DNA from: Posidonia oceanica | Taxonomy: Eukaryota > Streptophyta > Magnoliopsida > Alismatales > Posidoniaceae | Assembly: GCA_037176725.1 (NCBI GenBank) | Contig: JAZBRS010000035.1 | Span: 44,278,001 to 44,342,000 of the forward strand | Direction: 5' to 3' | Length of the DNA stretch: 64,000 bases | Shown: positions 11,585-21,616 of the stretch, piece by piece | Position numbering within the stretch: the stretch's first letter is position 1 | Layout of the letters: every line of letters starts with the position of its first letter | Translations under genes and position numbers: made by a program | The notes under the pieces: model-generated | Databases searched by the model: none | What the model was told of the DNA's origin: nothing | Seen by the model: only the letters and a program-made list of their open reading frames with translations

Positions 11585-13475
11585 CGGGGAGAGACCGGCT
11601 ACTGGCGCGCTACCGAATTTCAAATTCGTCGGCGACCACTGCAGCAGAGGAGACGGCGAGGCGACCAGCTCCGGATTTGGTGCTGAGATGAGGAGACGGC
11701 GAGCTGCTGTAGATGAAAGGATGGAGGCTTGAATTTAAACCGGAGGAGGGAAGACTGTTGGCAGCAGCTCGCGGGAAGGGAACTGTGGAGAGAAAAAACA
11801 CAGAAGGAGGAGGAGGAAGAAGGAGGAGAGGGAAGCGGGCCGGACTGCTGCGGGCCGAGAAAAAAAGAAAGAAAAATAAAAGAAAAAAGAAGAAACGGGC
11901 CGGAGGGCCCAGTGAAGAAAGGGAAGAAAGAAAAAGAGAAGTAAGAGAGAAAGAGAGGGTAGAATGGGGAAATAAAATAGGTAAAAATAAACTAAAAATA
12001 AATAAAAATATTAGAAGAGTTTTGCTGTAGATTAGGATTTTAATTAAGATTTTTAATGGTCATTTTGAGTTGATTAATGTGTTTTGGGCTTGATTAGGGT
12101 TTTAGGGCTTTGGTTTTGTTTTTAATTGGTTTTCACTTGATTAAATGTTTGTTAAACCGTTTTTAAATTGTTTTAAAAATTGTATTTCCCTTGTTGGACA
12201 CTAAGGATATTAATTAGGATTTTTTAGGATTTAATTTCCCATTAATCAGGATGTTTTTTAGATTTTTAAGTTGTAGTCTTGTTAAGGTTTTTCTTTCTTA
12301 AGTCTTTTAAGTTATGTCTTGATTTTTTATTTATTGATTTTTCTTGAAGTTTTTAGTTGGATTTTTCTGGTTTGATAGGGTGTTTTTTAGGCTTTTCAGA
12401 TGTGTTTTTCTTTTCATTTTTAATTAAGTTTTTAACTTGTTTTTCTTATGTTTATTAGGTTAGGTCTTTTGCCTTCCTTAATTACTTGTTTTAGTATTTG
12501 ATTTTTTAATTCTTGTTTTTGGGTTTGTTTTTAATTCTTCTGATGGGGTTTTTACTTTTGGTGAGTTTAGATCTCATTTTAGCTTTTTCCTTGATTTTTC
12601 AGTGTTTTCTTTTGATTTGTTTTGAATTTTTTAGTTTGCATGCTTGGTTTTCTTTTTAGCTTGCTTTAGTTAAGTTTAAGTTGTTAATTGCTTGTTTAAC
12701 ATTTTTTAATTGTTTTTCTTAGGGTTCTAATTTGCTTCTTTTGTGTTTTGAGATTTTACAGATTTTTATGGGTTTTTGTGGATTTTTGCAAATGGGAGAA
12801 AAGGAAAAGAGAAGGAGGAAAGAAATGGGAAAAAGAGGGAGATAAGAGGAAAAGGGATAGACTAGAGGAAAATGATTTATTAAAATTCAGAAAAAGTGTT
12901 AAAAATAAAGTAAAAATAGGGATAAGATAGAGGAGGGATAGAAGCACTGAGGGGGCCCACAGTCAGACCAGAAAAAGGATGAAAAGGGGATGAAAGGAGT
13001 GATGATAATCAGGAGAGAGAGAGGAGAGAGAAAATGATAATCCCGGAGAGAGAAAAGGATAATTTGGGTGAAAGAGGGTCTTAATGGTCTTGGAATGGGG
13101 TGAGAATTGGTGAGTGGGTAGTCTAGGATTTGAAGTGTTGGGTCTGAAGTTTTGGTTTGATTCTAAGGGGGTTTTGGAGGGGTTTCAAGGTGTAGAAAAA
13201 GGGTAGTTTCACCTAGGTTTTCTAGGATTTTTGGGAATGGGTTAGGCTTGGAAATTTCTAGGTTTCTGGGTAGGTTTGTTGAGTGGATGGAGGTGGGTTT
13301 TCCTATGGATTTTGGTTAGGTTTTGAGGTTGGGAAGGGGGGTAAAGTTCTGGGTCAAAACAGGCTGATTTTGAAGGGTAGAGAGGAGGATTAGGGTTAGG
13401 GTTTGGTTGGGGTTTGATCCAGCAATCACCAAGAGGGCTCCAAGGGTCCGGGCCTGTCAAGATGGGGTGTCAACA

Positions 13476-13487
13476 GATGCCCCTCCC
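13476..13487 (-). other. Polypurine tract of element A
   Basis: Sense GGGAGGGGCATC directly abuts the TGTTGAC end of the 3' LTR. This is the expected place for the plus-strand primer of reverse transcription. Elements B and D have GTTAGGGGCATC and GGTAGGGGCATC at the same place. Confidence 0.8.
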
Positions 13488-14029
13488 TGAGCGAGGGCAA
13501 GCGGAGCGCGGCCGCTGCTCAGGGTTGACAAGACACCCCATCTGACCGGCGGGAGCAGCGGGTTGCTATAGGCGTGAGCTACTTATTCGACGGATGCACC
13601 GAAGATCGTAGCCCGTTGCCGCAATGCAAGATGCCAGTGCAGATGGATGCTGTGCTGTGTGTATGCATGCTGATGCAAATGCAAGAGTTAGTATAAAAGT
13701 TAGTGCAGCTATAAGAAAATGCTGATGCTGTGCAAGTGATACTGAAGGAATATGCAGTGCTAGCTAAGAAAGTGCAGAGATGATGCAAAGAAAATGATAA
13801 AAAGGCGCGATGTGGTGCGAATGTCCGGCAGGGAGGCCAGACTTGCACGACAAAGCGAAGGAAAACAGGGTGCAGCTGGTCCCCGCCCGAGGAGCAAGCT
13901 AGCAGAGAGAAGAGAAAGGGGCGCGAGGGGAGAGAGGCCAACTCTCCTATCGCAGAAAGGGGGTGCGTGACTTCGTCTTCCTGGGACAAGGCCACCCCGA
14001 AAAGGAGAAAAAAAATGATAAGGTGACGG
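13488..14029 (-). other. 3'-proximal untranslated region of element A
   Basis: Non-coding. It holds a block of about 70 bp at 13564-13635 (core CTTATTCGACGGATGCACCG) that is also present at 46296-46375 in B and 63582-63655 in D at the same distance from the polypurine tract. At 13870-13990 it has a single degenerate copy of the hairpin module that forms the 1-6357 array (GGTCCCCGCCCGAGGAGCAAG, then GTGACTTCGTCTTCCTGGGA). Confidence 0.65.
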
Positions 14030-15060
14030 GCTTATCGTCCGGATAGTTTACGGTCCTATCAACCGGGAGTGACAGTTTACGGTCCTGTCAACCGGAGCAG
14101 TTGTGAGTGATAGTTACTGGATATCAGCCGTATAACATGGTTGTGGGTGATAGTTTAGGAGTATCAGCCTAACGACAGTTTACGGTCCTGTCAACCGGTG
14201 GATAGTTTACAGACCTATCAACTGGAGGATAGTTTACAGACCTATCAACTGGAACCCACAAACCATGAGGGATAGTTACTGGATATCAGCCGTATAACGC
14301 AATGTCGGATAGTTTACAGTCTATCATCTGGAACGACAGTTTACGGTCCTGTCAACCGGCGGATAGTTTACAGACCTATCAACTGGAGGATAGTTTACAG
14401 TCCTATCAACTGGAAACGGCATTGCGAGGGACAGTTACTGGATGTCAGCCGTATAACATCATTGCGCGTGGTAGTTTACAGTCCTACCAACTGGTGGATA
14501 GTTTACAGACCTATCAACTGGAGCGACAGTTTACGGTCCTGTCAACCGGCGGATAGTTTACAGACCTATCAACTGGAAACGCGCAATGATGAGGGATAGT
14601 TACTGGATATCAGCCGTATAATGCAATTGCGGGTGATAGTTTAGGAGTATCAGCCTAACGACAGTTTACGGTCCTGTCAACCGGTGGATAGTTTACAGAC
14701 CTATCAACTGGAGGATAGTTTACAGTCCTATCAACTGGAAACCGCAATTGCAAGGGACAGTTACTGGATGTCAGCCGTATAACGTAATTGCACGCGATAG
14801 TTTAGGAATATCAGTCTAACGACAGTTTACGGTCCTGTCAACCGGTGGATAGTTTACAGACCTATCAACTGGAAAAGTGCAATTACGAGGGACAGTTACT
14901 GGATGTCAGCCGTATAACACAACTGCGGGCCGACCATGGATCGACCAGAAGATAGTTTAGGATTATCAGCCTGAGATAGTTTCGGATATCAGCCTAGCAC
15001 GAGTGATTGATAGATGATAGTTTAGGAATATCAGCCTGAGTGTGATTGATTGATTGATAA
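14030..15060 (-). repeat. Tandem hairpin array, 25-30 bp units
   Basis: About 35 short units of three main kinds alternate: GATAG-TTTACAGAC-CTATC, GACAG-TTTACGGTC-CTGTC and GATAGTTACTGGATATC, separated by AACTGGA or AACCGG. One unit at 14470-14488 reads GGTAG...CTACC. Arm changes are matched on both sides, so the stems are kept while the sequence changes. No coding function is likely. Confidence 0.85.
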
Positions 15061-15109
15061 GAGGGGGCAAGATCATGATGAGAATGATAAGATATCGGAC
15101 TTATCGGCC

Positions 15110-15630
15110 GGCAAAGAGGGGATGAGATAATGATGAGAAGTTGATCTAAAGAGGGGGATGAGATCATGATGAGAAGTTAAACTAAAGAGGGGGATGAGAT
15201 CATGATGAGAAGTTAAACTAAAGAGGGGGATGAGATCATGATGAGAAATTAAGCTAAAGAGGGGGATGAGATCATGATGAGAAATTAAACTAAAGAGGGG
15301 GATGAGATCATGATGAGAAGTTAAGCTAAAGCGGGGGATGAGATCATGATGAGAAGTTAAGCTAAAGAGGGGGATGAGATCATGATGAGAAGTTAAACTA
15401 AAGAGGGGGAAGAGATCATGATGAGAAGTTAAACTAAAGAGGGGGATGAGATCATGATGAGAAGTTAAGCTAAAGAGGGGGATGAGATCATGATGAGAAG
15501 TTAAACTAAAGAGGGGGATGAGATCATGATGAGAAGTTAAGATCATGATGAGAAGTTAAACTAAAGAGGGGGATGAGATCATGATGAGAAGTTAAGCTAA
15601 AGAGGGGGATGAGATCATGATGAGAAGTGT
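15110..15630. repeat. 36-bp tandem array, about 14 copies
   Basis: The unit is GAGATCATGATGAGAAGTTA followed by AACTAAAGAGGGGGAT and contains the palindrome ATCATGAT. Copies are almost identical, implying recent expansion. The 157-residue ORF on the minus strand is a 12-residue repeat created by a period divisible by 3 and is not taken as a gene. Confidence 0.92.
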
Positions 15631-15638
15631 TGATTGAT

Positions 15639-15800
15639 AAGATATCGGACTTATCGGCCGGCAAAGAAGAGGTAAGGGAATGATGAGAATGATAAGATAT
15701 CGGACTTATCGGCCGGCAAAGAAGGGGTAAGGGAATGATGAGAATGATAAGATATCGGACTTATCGGCCGGCAAAGAAGGGGTAAGGGAATGATGAGAAG
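15639..15800. repeat. 55-bp tandem repeat with GATAAG/CTTATC hairpin
   Basis: Three near-perfect copies of GATAAGATATCGGACTTATC plus GGCCGGCAAAGAAGGGGTAA and a short tail. An isolated copy precedes the 36-bp array at about 15085, and the same hairpin starts at the right edge of the window in D. Confidence 0.9.
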
Positions 15801-15809
15801 AAACCATCC

Positions 15810-16640
15810 CCATGATGCCAGGAACGTCATAGGGGAAAGGGGGAGAGAATGATACCATGGGGCGATCAAAAGATGCCCCTGGTGTCGGGATGACACTAGG
15901 GGTTGGCCAGCGCGTCCATGGCATCGAAAGCAGAGAGTGATGACAAGAGTGTCGTGCTTGTCAGACGAGTAGTTTGGGGTACCAGCCCGCAAGGGACTCA
16001 GCTGAGGGCGATCAGCTGGGGACTCAGCTGGGGATGACCAGCCGAGAAGAGTGTCAGGTTGACAGACCTTTCGCCGAGCAGTTTGGGGTGCCAGCCCGCA
16101 GGGGATTCAGCTGAGGGCGATCAGCTGGGGACTCAGCTGGGGATGACCAGCCGAGAAGAGTGTCAGGTTGACGGACCTTTCGCCGGGCAGTTTGGGGTGC
16201 TAGCCCGCAGAGATAATGATCCAGCTGGGGGCGACCAACTGGGGACTCGACTGGGGTGACCAGCCGAGAGGAGTGTCAGGTTGACGGACCTTTCGCTGAG
16301 CAGTTTGGGGTGCCAGCCCGCAGAGAACTCAGCTGCGGATGATCAGCTGGGAATGATACCACAGGGCGGCCAAACGATGCCCCTGGTATCAGGATGGTAC
16401 CAGGGGATGGCTGATGCGCTCCTGGCATCAGGATGCAAAGATAGATAGGCGAGTGGATGGATGATAGGTTGACGAACCCATCGCCGGGCAGTTTGGGGTG
16501 CCAGCCCGCAAGGGACTCAGCTGAGGATGAACAGCTGAGGAGGATAACAGGTTGACAGACCTTTCACCGGGCAGTTTGGGGTGCCAGCCCGCAGAGGGCA
16601 GTGGTCCAGCCGGGGATGACCAGCTGGGGACACCGGACAG
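15810..16640. repeat. About 110-bp tandem repeats with several hairpins
   Basis: Four to five degenerate units contain GGGCAGTTTGGGGTGCCAGC-type, CAGCTGGGG...CCAGCTG-type and AGGTTGACGGACCTTT-type inverted repeats. Two longer inverted repeats begin GATACCA and end TGGTATC or TGGTGTC (near 15852 and 16350). The same words occur at 46720-46980 and 48270-48460 in B. Confidence 0.78.
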
Positions 16641-16903
16641 CGGAGCTGAGTGTCGCGGGCCTGCAGATGCTCTAGGCTCCGGATTGGGTGCTGAGGACTT
16701 CGCCGCGTTGGGATGTCTGCAAGTCTGATTAGAGGGCCCAAGATAATGATGATGATGATATGCAATGCTGCAAAGAGTCTTGATGTGCTAGCAGAAAGCA
16801 GGAACAGTTTTCATTGATATAGCTTGATAAGTGCAATGCCTGAGGCAGGCCAGAAATGTACAGCACAATTTGAAAGAAGACCACATGATGGTCGCACAAG
16901 GGC
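16641..16903. other. Spacer between hairpin repeats and DUF7745 ORF
   Basis: Unique-looking sequence with a short ATG-rich microsatellite (ATGATGATGATG near 16745). Nothing else recognised. Confidence 0.5.
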
Positions 16904-18106
16904 CTAGTCAACCCGGGCCTTCTTTGGCTGCCTGGAGTCGGGGAATAAGGGGCCGCCTGGCAGAACTTCAGTGATTGGCCAGAGCTGTCGGACTTCAGCT
17001 TCATAATCAGGAGTGCATCCAGTACCTCTCACAACTGCAACGTCTGTAGATCGGACCCCATGCTGCATCAGACTAGCAAGCTTCTTAGTTGGGGCAGTGG
17101 TGCTGAGAGGATAAGTCTGTAGAAGCTCGGGCGCTGTACTGTCAATGAAGGCGCCCTGCTGGAAGCCGAACTGGCGCATGACCCTGATTGGATGGTACTC
17201 TACGCCTGCTGTGAAGCCTGGAAGAATGATCAGCCGCGTGTCACGCGCGCTGAAGAAGATTGTGAATGGCTCTGCTGCAGAGGGAATGATGCGCCAGATC
17301 ACAGCGTCGTCAGTCAGTGCTGACAGCCTCTCGTACTCGTCTTTGACGCTCTTTTCTGCTCTGGTACGGGCGCTGCTGCAGTAGGCTTCGAAGGCATGCA
17401 CTTGAGGGCGCAGAAGGTTCATCTCTAAGTGCGCGGTCAGCCAGACTTGTATGAGTGCTCCGCAACCGTGGAAGTGGTGGCAGCGATGAGAAATGCGGTC
17501 CAGCCCGCGATAAGTCTCTGCCAAGACAACTGGTGCCAGATCTATGTGCTGGGTCACCACAGCTAATGCAATCTCTGCGACCTCGATGGCCACTGTCAGT
17601 CGGCCATGAGTAAAGATTAGTTCGCCCAGAAAGCGGATGACGAATCCCCGGAGCCACAGCTCATCTCCGAGGTCAGCACGCTTATTCAAGATATCATCGA
17701 AGTGTGCAAGGCGAAGCATAGGCTCTAGTCCACTGGTGCAGATTAGCTTCTGTTGGCAGTCTTGAGTGGAGAGTCCAGTCAGTTGGTTCAGGACCCGGAG
17801 ATGTCCGTCGCACCTCATGAAAACAGGCGGCCCCAAGATCTTTGAAAAGCCGCAGATCCGACGCACCTCTTCCAGTGTAGGTGTCAGCTCAGTTTTGTTG
17901 AAGCGGAAGACATGATGCGCCGGCTTCCAGAATCTCGCGGCAGCACACAGAAGGTGGCGGCTGACCTCCACATCAGCAGCCTTTAGCAGCTTAGTTGGGA
18001 TCCCCCAGAGGTGCAGCTTTTCACAGTCTACCTGAGTGAGCTTGCCGATCCATTCTCGCAGGGTTTCCGAGCAGTGTGCGGGAGTTAACAAAGTAGGAAA
18101 ACCCAT
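16904..18106 (-). CDS. DUF7745 / plant-mobile-domain-like protein, 400 aa
   Basis: This is an intact ORF downstream of integrase, in the position where a retrovirus has env. The start is set at the methionine of MGFPTLLTP because element B's homologue starts there (MGIPTLVTL), although the frame stays open up to 18244. The N-terminal part has the pattern LWGIPTKLLKAADVEVSRHL, then FWKPAHHVFRF and TPTLEEVRRICGF, which resembles the DUF7745 or plant-mobile-domain-like family often carried by plant retroelements and transposons (from memory, no search run). Function is unknown; no signal peptide or membrane segment was seen, so it does not look like an envelope protein. It is unbroken, unlike the protease-linker region. 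A conserved splice-acceptor-like site lies 50 nt upstream. Confidence 0.8.
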   Translation of the reverse strand: MGFPTLLTPAHCSETLREWIGKLTQVDCEKLHLWGIPTKLLKAADVEVSRHLLCAAARFWKPAHHVFRFNKTELTPTLEEVRRICGFSKILGPPVFMRCDGHLRVLNQLTGLSTQDCQQKLICTSGLEPMLRLAHFDDILNKRADLGDELWLRGFVIRFLGELIFTHGRLTVAIEVAEIALAVVTQHIDLAPVVLAETYRGLDRISHRCHHFHGCGALIQVWLTAHLEMNLLRPQVHAFEAYCSSARTRAEKSVKDEYERLSALTDDAVIWRIIPSAAEPFTIFFSARDTRLIILPGFTAGVEYHPIRVMRQFGFQQGAFIDSTAPELLQTYPLSTTAPTKKLASLMQHGVRSTDVAVVRGTGCTPDYEAEVRQLWPITEVLPGGPLFPDSRQPKKARVD

Positions 18107-18154
18107 TATACTTGATTGCAGAAGACAGGCTGATTGCTGTAGAAACTTGAAAGT

Positions 18155-18166
18155 ACCTGCTATCAA
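18155..18166 (-). promoter_or_regulatory. Candidate splice acceptor upstream of the DUF7745 ORF
   Basis: The sense strand reads TTGATAGCAG followed by GTAC, with AG at 18157-18158, 50 nt before the ATG. Element B has TTGATTACAG followed by GTAC at the matching place (50138-50139), while the sequence between acceptor and ATG has diverged. This fits expression from a spliced subgenomic RNA; it is not proven. Confidence 0.45.
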
Positions 18167-18244
18167 TAAACAGTCAGATCTCGCAGGCATATAATCTTTG
18201 ACAATAAACAGAAGCTGAGACTGAAAATGTAGTTCCATATGCAT

Positions 18245-19685
18245 TCAGCAGTTGATAACAGAACATAGCAATTAAGCACAAATAAACAAAGGGAATTGGC
18301 AGCAGTCCGGCGAATGCGGGGGCGAGGGCCGGTAGGAAACCTGGACCAGCGCAGCTTTGAGTGTCGTCGATGCGCTCTGCTGGGGAAGAGTACTGTCTCA
18401 GGGCCAAAGCGCGTTGCAGAGCGGGAGAGATTGATGGAAGAGGAAAGGAATGAAAGAGGATGTATGTATGCATGATGCAGGTGATATGCTTATGAGGATG
18501 AATATTATTGGATGAATAAGTATGTTTGAATGGATGGGTATGCTGGAATGGATGGATATGCTTGGGTGGATGCTTGAGTGCCCTCAGCGTACGGAATGCT
18601 TTGGTGCCTGCTGCAGAGGAAGGGAGTGGTCCTTGACTCACTGGGTCCTACTCAGACTCTCGGCTTATTGGTGGCGCTCCGGAACAGGTTGTTGGCATTA
18701 TAGGTGGTGATGTGGTGAGGACAGGCTACTAGCTGCACTCTCAGGACCTACACCTATTCTTTCAGCTCTCTTTTTTTTTGAAAGGTTTCTCCCTCATAGG
18801 TATGCAGTCTTTCTCTGCCCCTAGCTAGGAGAAGGTATGTGTTTGCTCTTGGGAGGATGTGGTAGACCCCTTTTCCAGGCTTGACATGCTGGGGATCTCT
18901 AGTAAAGTATGGGGGATAACGGTGCCTGTGTTTTTTTTTTTTTTTTTTTTTTTGGGCTACCTTGCCTTTTTCTTCTTCTTTTTTTTTTGTTTTGCTTGCT
19001 TTTCTCCCTTTTTTTTTTGTTTTTGTTTGCTTTTTTTTTTTTTTTTTTTTGTTCTATCTCTTTTTTCTTTCTCTTTTTGCTTGATCCTTTTCCTATCCCT
19101 CTCTTTTTTTTTTAGGCTTTTGCTATCCCCATTCTGGTGGCAAAAGAAGGGTGCTTGAAATGTAATGGATTCAGGTTTTGGGTCTGCTGTGTGATGGGTA
19201 GAAGGAGCAGGGTTAGACTGCACACCCCTATCTCTAGGGCCGGCTTCTGTCTTCGTCTTCTGTTCCTTGGAGGTGCCCAAACCTAGATGTCTATTCTCAC
19301 TTTTTCTCAAGCTCACAACCTAACATTTTTTCTCCCTCAGAGGTGTATGTCTTTGTGAGATTGGGCAGTTCGCCCGTCCTTATTGGTGGTGGCTCCCTCA
19401 CTTGCTAAGACATCTAAGTAGTGCCAGGTGAGGCAGGGTGACTCTTTCCAGAGCAGGCAAGCACTTCCGGTTGTCATCACCGGGCAGAAGATGTGATGTT
19501 TGAGAGGATGACGATGATGATTTGAAAAGAAAGGGTGCAAGAGTTGAAAGGGTGATGATGATGATTTGAAAGGAAAAGGTGCAAGAGCTGAGAGGATGAT
19601 GATGATGATTTGAAGGAAATGAAGTAAGAGGGCGAGAATGTAAATGCAAGCGGGAGAGGGGTATCTGCAACGGGGTCGCTTTCGG
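18245..19685 (-). other. Spacer between integrase and DUF7745 ORF, with T-rich tracts
   Basis: No credible gene. Poly-T and T-rich runs lie at 18931-19113, including 20-odd T in a row near 18931, and make spurious Phe-rich or Lys-rich ORFs. About three 44-bp repeats with GATGATGATGATTTGAAAGG occupy 19499-19620. B's equivalent region is 50491-51657 and shares words such as GCACTCCGAG and GGACCTACACCTA. Confidence 0.6.
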
Positions 19686-20558
19686 CTACTGATAGTACTT
19701 CTTCAGATAGCAGAGGTTGACGGGCTCAGACTGCTCGACCTGGTCCATATCCTCAAGGGTTACAGTGCCTCCCGAAAAGATCTGCTTGACCACAAAGGGG
19801 CCACGCCAATTGGGTCGGAATTTCCCTCGACCATCAGGCAAATGAATGGTGCGCAAGACAAGGTCCCCTGGCTGGAAGCTTCTGGGCTGGACCTTCTTCA
19901 AGAATGCTCTGGCCATCCGCTTCTGATAGCGGTGAGCGTTGTGCATGGCTTGCAATCTGCGCTCATCAATCAAGTTCAGTTGGACGCAGCGGTCTTCGAC
20001 CCATTCTGCTTCTTCCAACTCAACTTCCCGCAGGATCCGCAGAGAGGGGATCTCCACTTCAACAGGTAACACCGCTTCCATGCCGTACACCAGAGAGTAC
20101 GGGGTGGCTCCTGTAGAGGTCCGGATTGATGTCCTGTATGCCCAGAGCGCGTACGGGAGCTTATCGTGCCAATCCTTGTGGATTTCTGCCATTTTCTTCA
20201 GAATCTTGATAATGTTCTTGTTTGCAGATTCCACTGCTCCGTTCATCTGAGGCCGATAAGGCGAGGATCGATGGTGCTTGATCTTGAGACTTTGCAGGTA
20301 TTCTTCGATCCTTTTGGCAATGAAGTTTGAGCGGTTATCAGAGATGACAGAGTGCGGGACCCCATATCGGGCGACAATATTGTTTCTGATAAATTTTTCT
20401 GTTGCCGCAGCGGTGACTGTCTTGTAAGAGGCTGCTTCCACCCACTTGGTAAAGTAATCGATCGCTACCAGAATGTAACGATGACCATTTGAAGCAGCAG
20501 GGTGGATGGCGCCGATGACATTGATCCCCCAGGTGGAGAAAGGCCATGGCGAAGACAT
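19686..20558 (-). CDS. Integrase core and C-terminal domain, element A (290 aa, truncated)
   Basis: Catalytic residues of the D,D-35-E core are present: Asp in VAIDYFTKW, Asp in ISDNRSNF and Glu in NGAVESANK, followed by the WAYRTSIRTSTGATPYSLVYG stretch usual in gypsy integrases. The C-terminal part (GDLVLRTIH, KFRPNWRGPFVV) ends at KKYYQ. The N-terminal HHCC zinc domain, present in B at about 52600-52700, is missing because of the upstream deletion. The frame is intact over 290 residues but lies in a different frame from the linker upstream, so it is probably not made as a normal polyprotein. The usual Gly after SDN is Arg here. Confidence 0.93.
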   Translation of the reverse strand: MSSPWPFSTWGINVIGAIHPAASNGHRYILVAIDYFTKWVEAASYKTVTAAATEKFIRNNIVARYGVPHSVISDNRSNFIAKRIEEYLQSLKIKHHRSSPYRPQMNGAVESANKNIIKILKKMAEIHKDWHDKLPYALWAYRTSIRTSTGATPYSLVYGMEAVLPVEVEIPSLRILREVELEEAEWVEDRCVQLNLIDERRLQAMHNAHRYQKRMARAFLKKVQPRSFQPGDLVLRTIHLPDGRGKFRPNWRGPFVVKQIFSGGTVTLEDMDQVEQSEPVNLCYLKKYYQ

Positions 20559-20574
20559 ATTGTGCAGTTGATGT

Positions 20575-20600
20575 GGAGGGGCCTTGCCGATTCTGCTGTT
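20575..20600 (-). other. Junction of the RT/RNase H deletion in element A
   Basis: Left of here element A aligns with B from 52545 downwards (start of the integrase core). Right of here, beyond a CTG/CAG-rich run at 20585-20715, it aligns with B from about 55200 upwards (linker). The B interval in between, about 2.65 kb, encodes RT, RNase H, archaeal RNase H and the integrase zinc domain, and is absent from A. Confidence 0.75.
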
Positions 20601-21616
20601 GATGCTGCTGATTGCTCTGCTGACTGTGCTGCTGATACTGCTGATTCTGCTGACTGTGCTGCAGAGGCTGCTGAGGCATTCTGCTCTGCTGCTGCTGCAT
20701 CTGTTGCTGATGCTCCTCCCTCTGGGTCTTCTAGTGTGCTCGTGGAGGATATGTCGGACTGGCGGCTGATCTGGTCACTGCCGCTCGATGAATTACTCAG
20801 GTGAGGCATGGGTTGCACAAACCACCTAGACCCGCCTTCTGGTTGAAGAGTGATGAGCTCATCTGGTCTAGGGGAGTCCGGCGCTGCTGAGTCTTCTAGA
20901 ACCATGATAGAAGCATGGTCCTCTTGCAGAGGAGGATCCGTGACTACGGCTTTTCCTTTCCTTTCTGCAGCTTGATGATCTGCCAGGTCTTCTGTTATTG
21001 ACTGGAGTTGTTCTTGATAAAGCAACTCTAAGTCGGACATCCAGGAATCGACCTGGGCTTCTATCGCCGCTCCTTCTTCTTCGTCTGAGGGGGAGTCGAC
21101 GTAGTAGGCGCCGGGGGCCTGCAGCACTGGCCCGGCTGCAAGATGGATCGCCGCCCTTGGAGTCTGCATGATCTGGTTCACGGGCGCGTCTGTTGATGGC
21201 AGTTCAGATGTAGAAGGCCCAAATAGACAGGCCAGCGGTGCTACTGATGGATAAGCTTCCAGGGTCACTGCTGGAGAGTAAGCAGGGGTGCTCTTTGAAG
21301 GGCTCAAGGGCCCGGAGAGTGTAGTGCTCAGTTGGCCTTTTGTATCGGGCCATAACTGAGAGAGCGCAGCCTCTGACGCCATAGGGTCTTGCCATGAGAG
21401 CTGCTGCAGGTCGTCAGGAGAATGCGGAGCGGACTGCGCCAGCTGCATTCCTGAAGATGATGTTGAGGGAGTGGGCTGGGCCACGCTGTTGACTGAGTTG
21501 ATAGACTGCCCCTCCAGAGATGGGGGCAGTGGCACTGATGTGTTTGTGACCGCTGGTAGCATACTTGGTTCTGCCAAGAGGAGTGTCTCTGACTCCTGCA
21601 CTGCTGCTGACTGTTC
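20601..21616 (-). pseudogene. Linker region of pol, Ser/Ala/Pro-rich, element A
   Basis: The frame is open from 21601 to 20465. It encodes a low-complexity Ser, Ala, Pro and Gln-rich segment with acidic patches (YVDSPSDEEEG, then GKAVVTDPPLQEDHASIMVL). The same order, YVDSPSDDEEG then GKAVVTDPSLQKDHPAIMVL, is found in B between about 55710 and 55500. This is a poorly conserved spacer between protease and RT in these elements. The 3' end (sense) runs into the CAG-rich deletion scar. Confidence 0.7.

Larger units (their letters stand above)
7701..13475 (-). mobile_element. 3' LTR of element A (5,775 bp)
   Basis: It starts with TGTAGCGATC and ends with GGTGTCAACA on the plus strand, so the sense ends are TGTTGAC and GCTACA. 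It matches 32960-38759 almost base for base. Differences include a 14-bp gap near 8455 and a 19-bp gap near 10460 relative to the other LTR. Sense order is a U3 with a short telomere-like GGTTAGGGTT stretch (plus-strand reading, near 13395), AT-rich DNA, a TATA-like box at 11579, GC-rich leader-like DNA, an AT-rich part with many TGCAATTT words, short tandem repeats at about 8360-8600, and a conserved terminal block. ORFs inside are low-complexity and not credible. Confidence 0.93.

Noticed and set aside
11347..11691. ORFs in the GC-rich middle of the LTRs (also 36629-36973, 24384-24845, 42355-42705)
   Set aside because: They are in antisense or unrelated frames in different LTR copies, differ in length between copies, and have no recognisable domain; more likely promoter or leader DNA.
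13385..13410. Telomere-like GGTTAGGGTTTGG near LTR starts (also 22699, 38675, 40500)
   Set aside because: Only two or three degenerate repeats and part of the LTR U3 in every copy, so not a telomere or an interstitial telomere block.
15073..15546. 157-residue repetitive ORF (12-residue repeat)
   Set aside because: A by-product of the 36-bp tandem array; there is no start context and the matching B array encodes an unrelated repeat.
18859..19316. Phe-rich and Lys-rich ORFs around 18.9-19.3 kb
   Set aside because: Produced by poly-T tracts; no domain.
20338..20700. Gln-rich 120-residue ORF
   Set aside because: Out-of-frame reading of the CAG-rich scar and the start of integrase.
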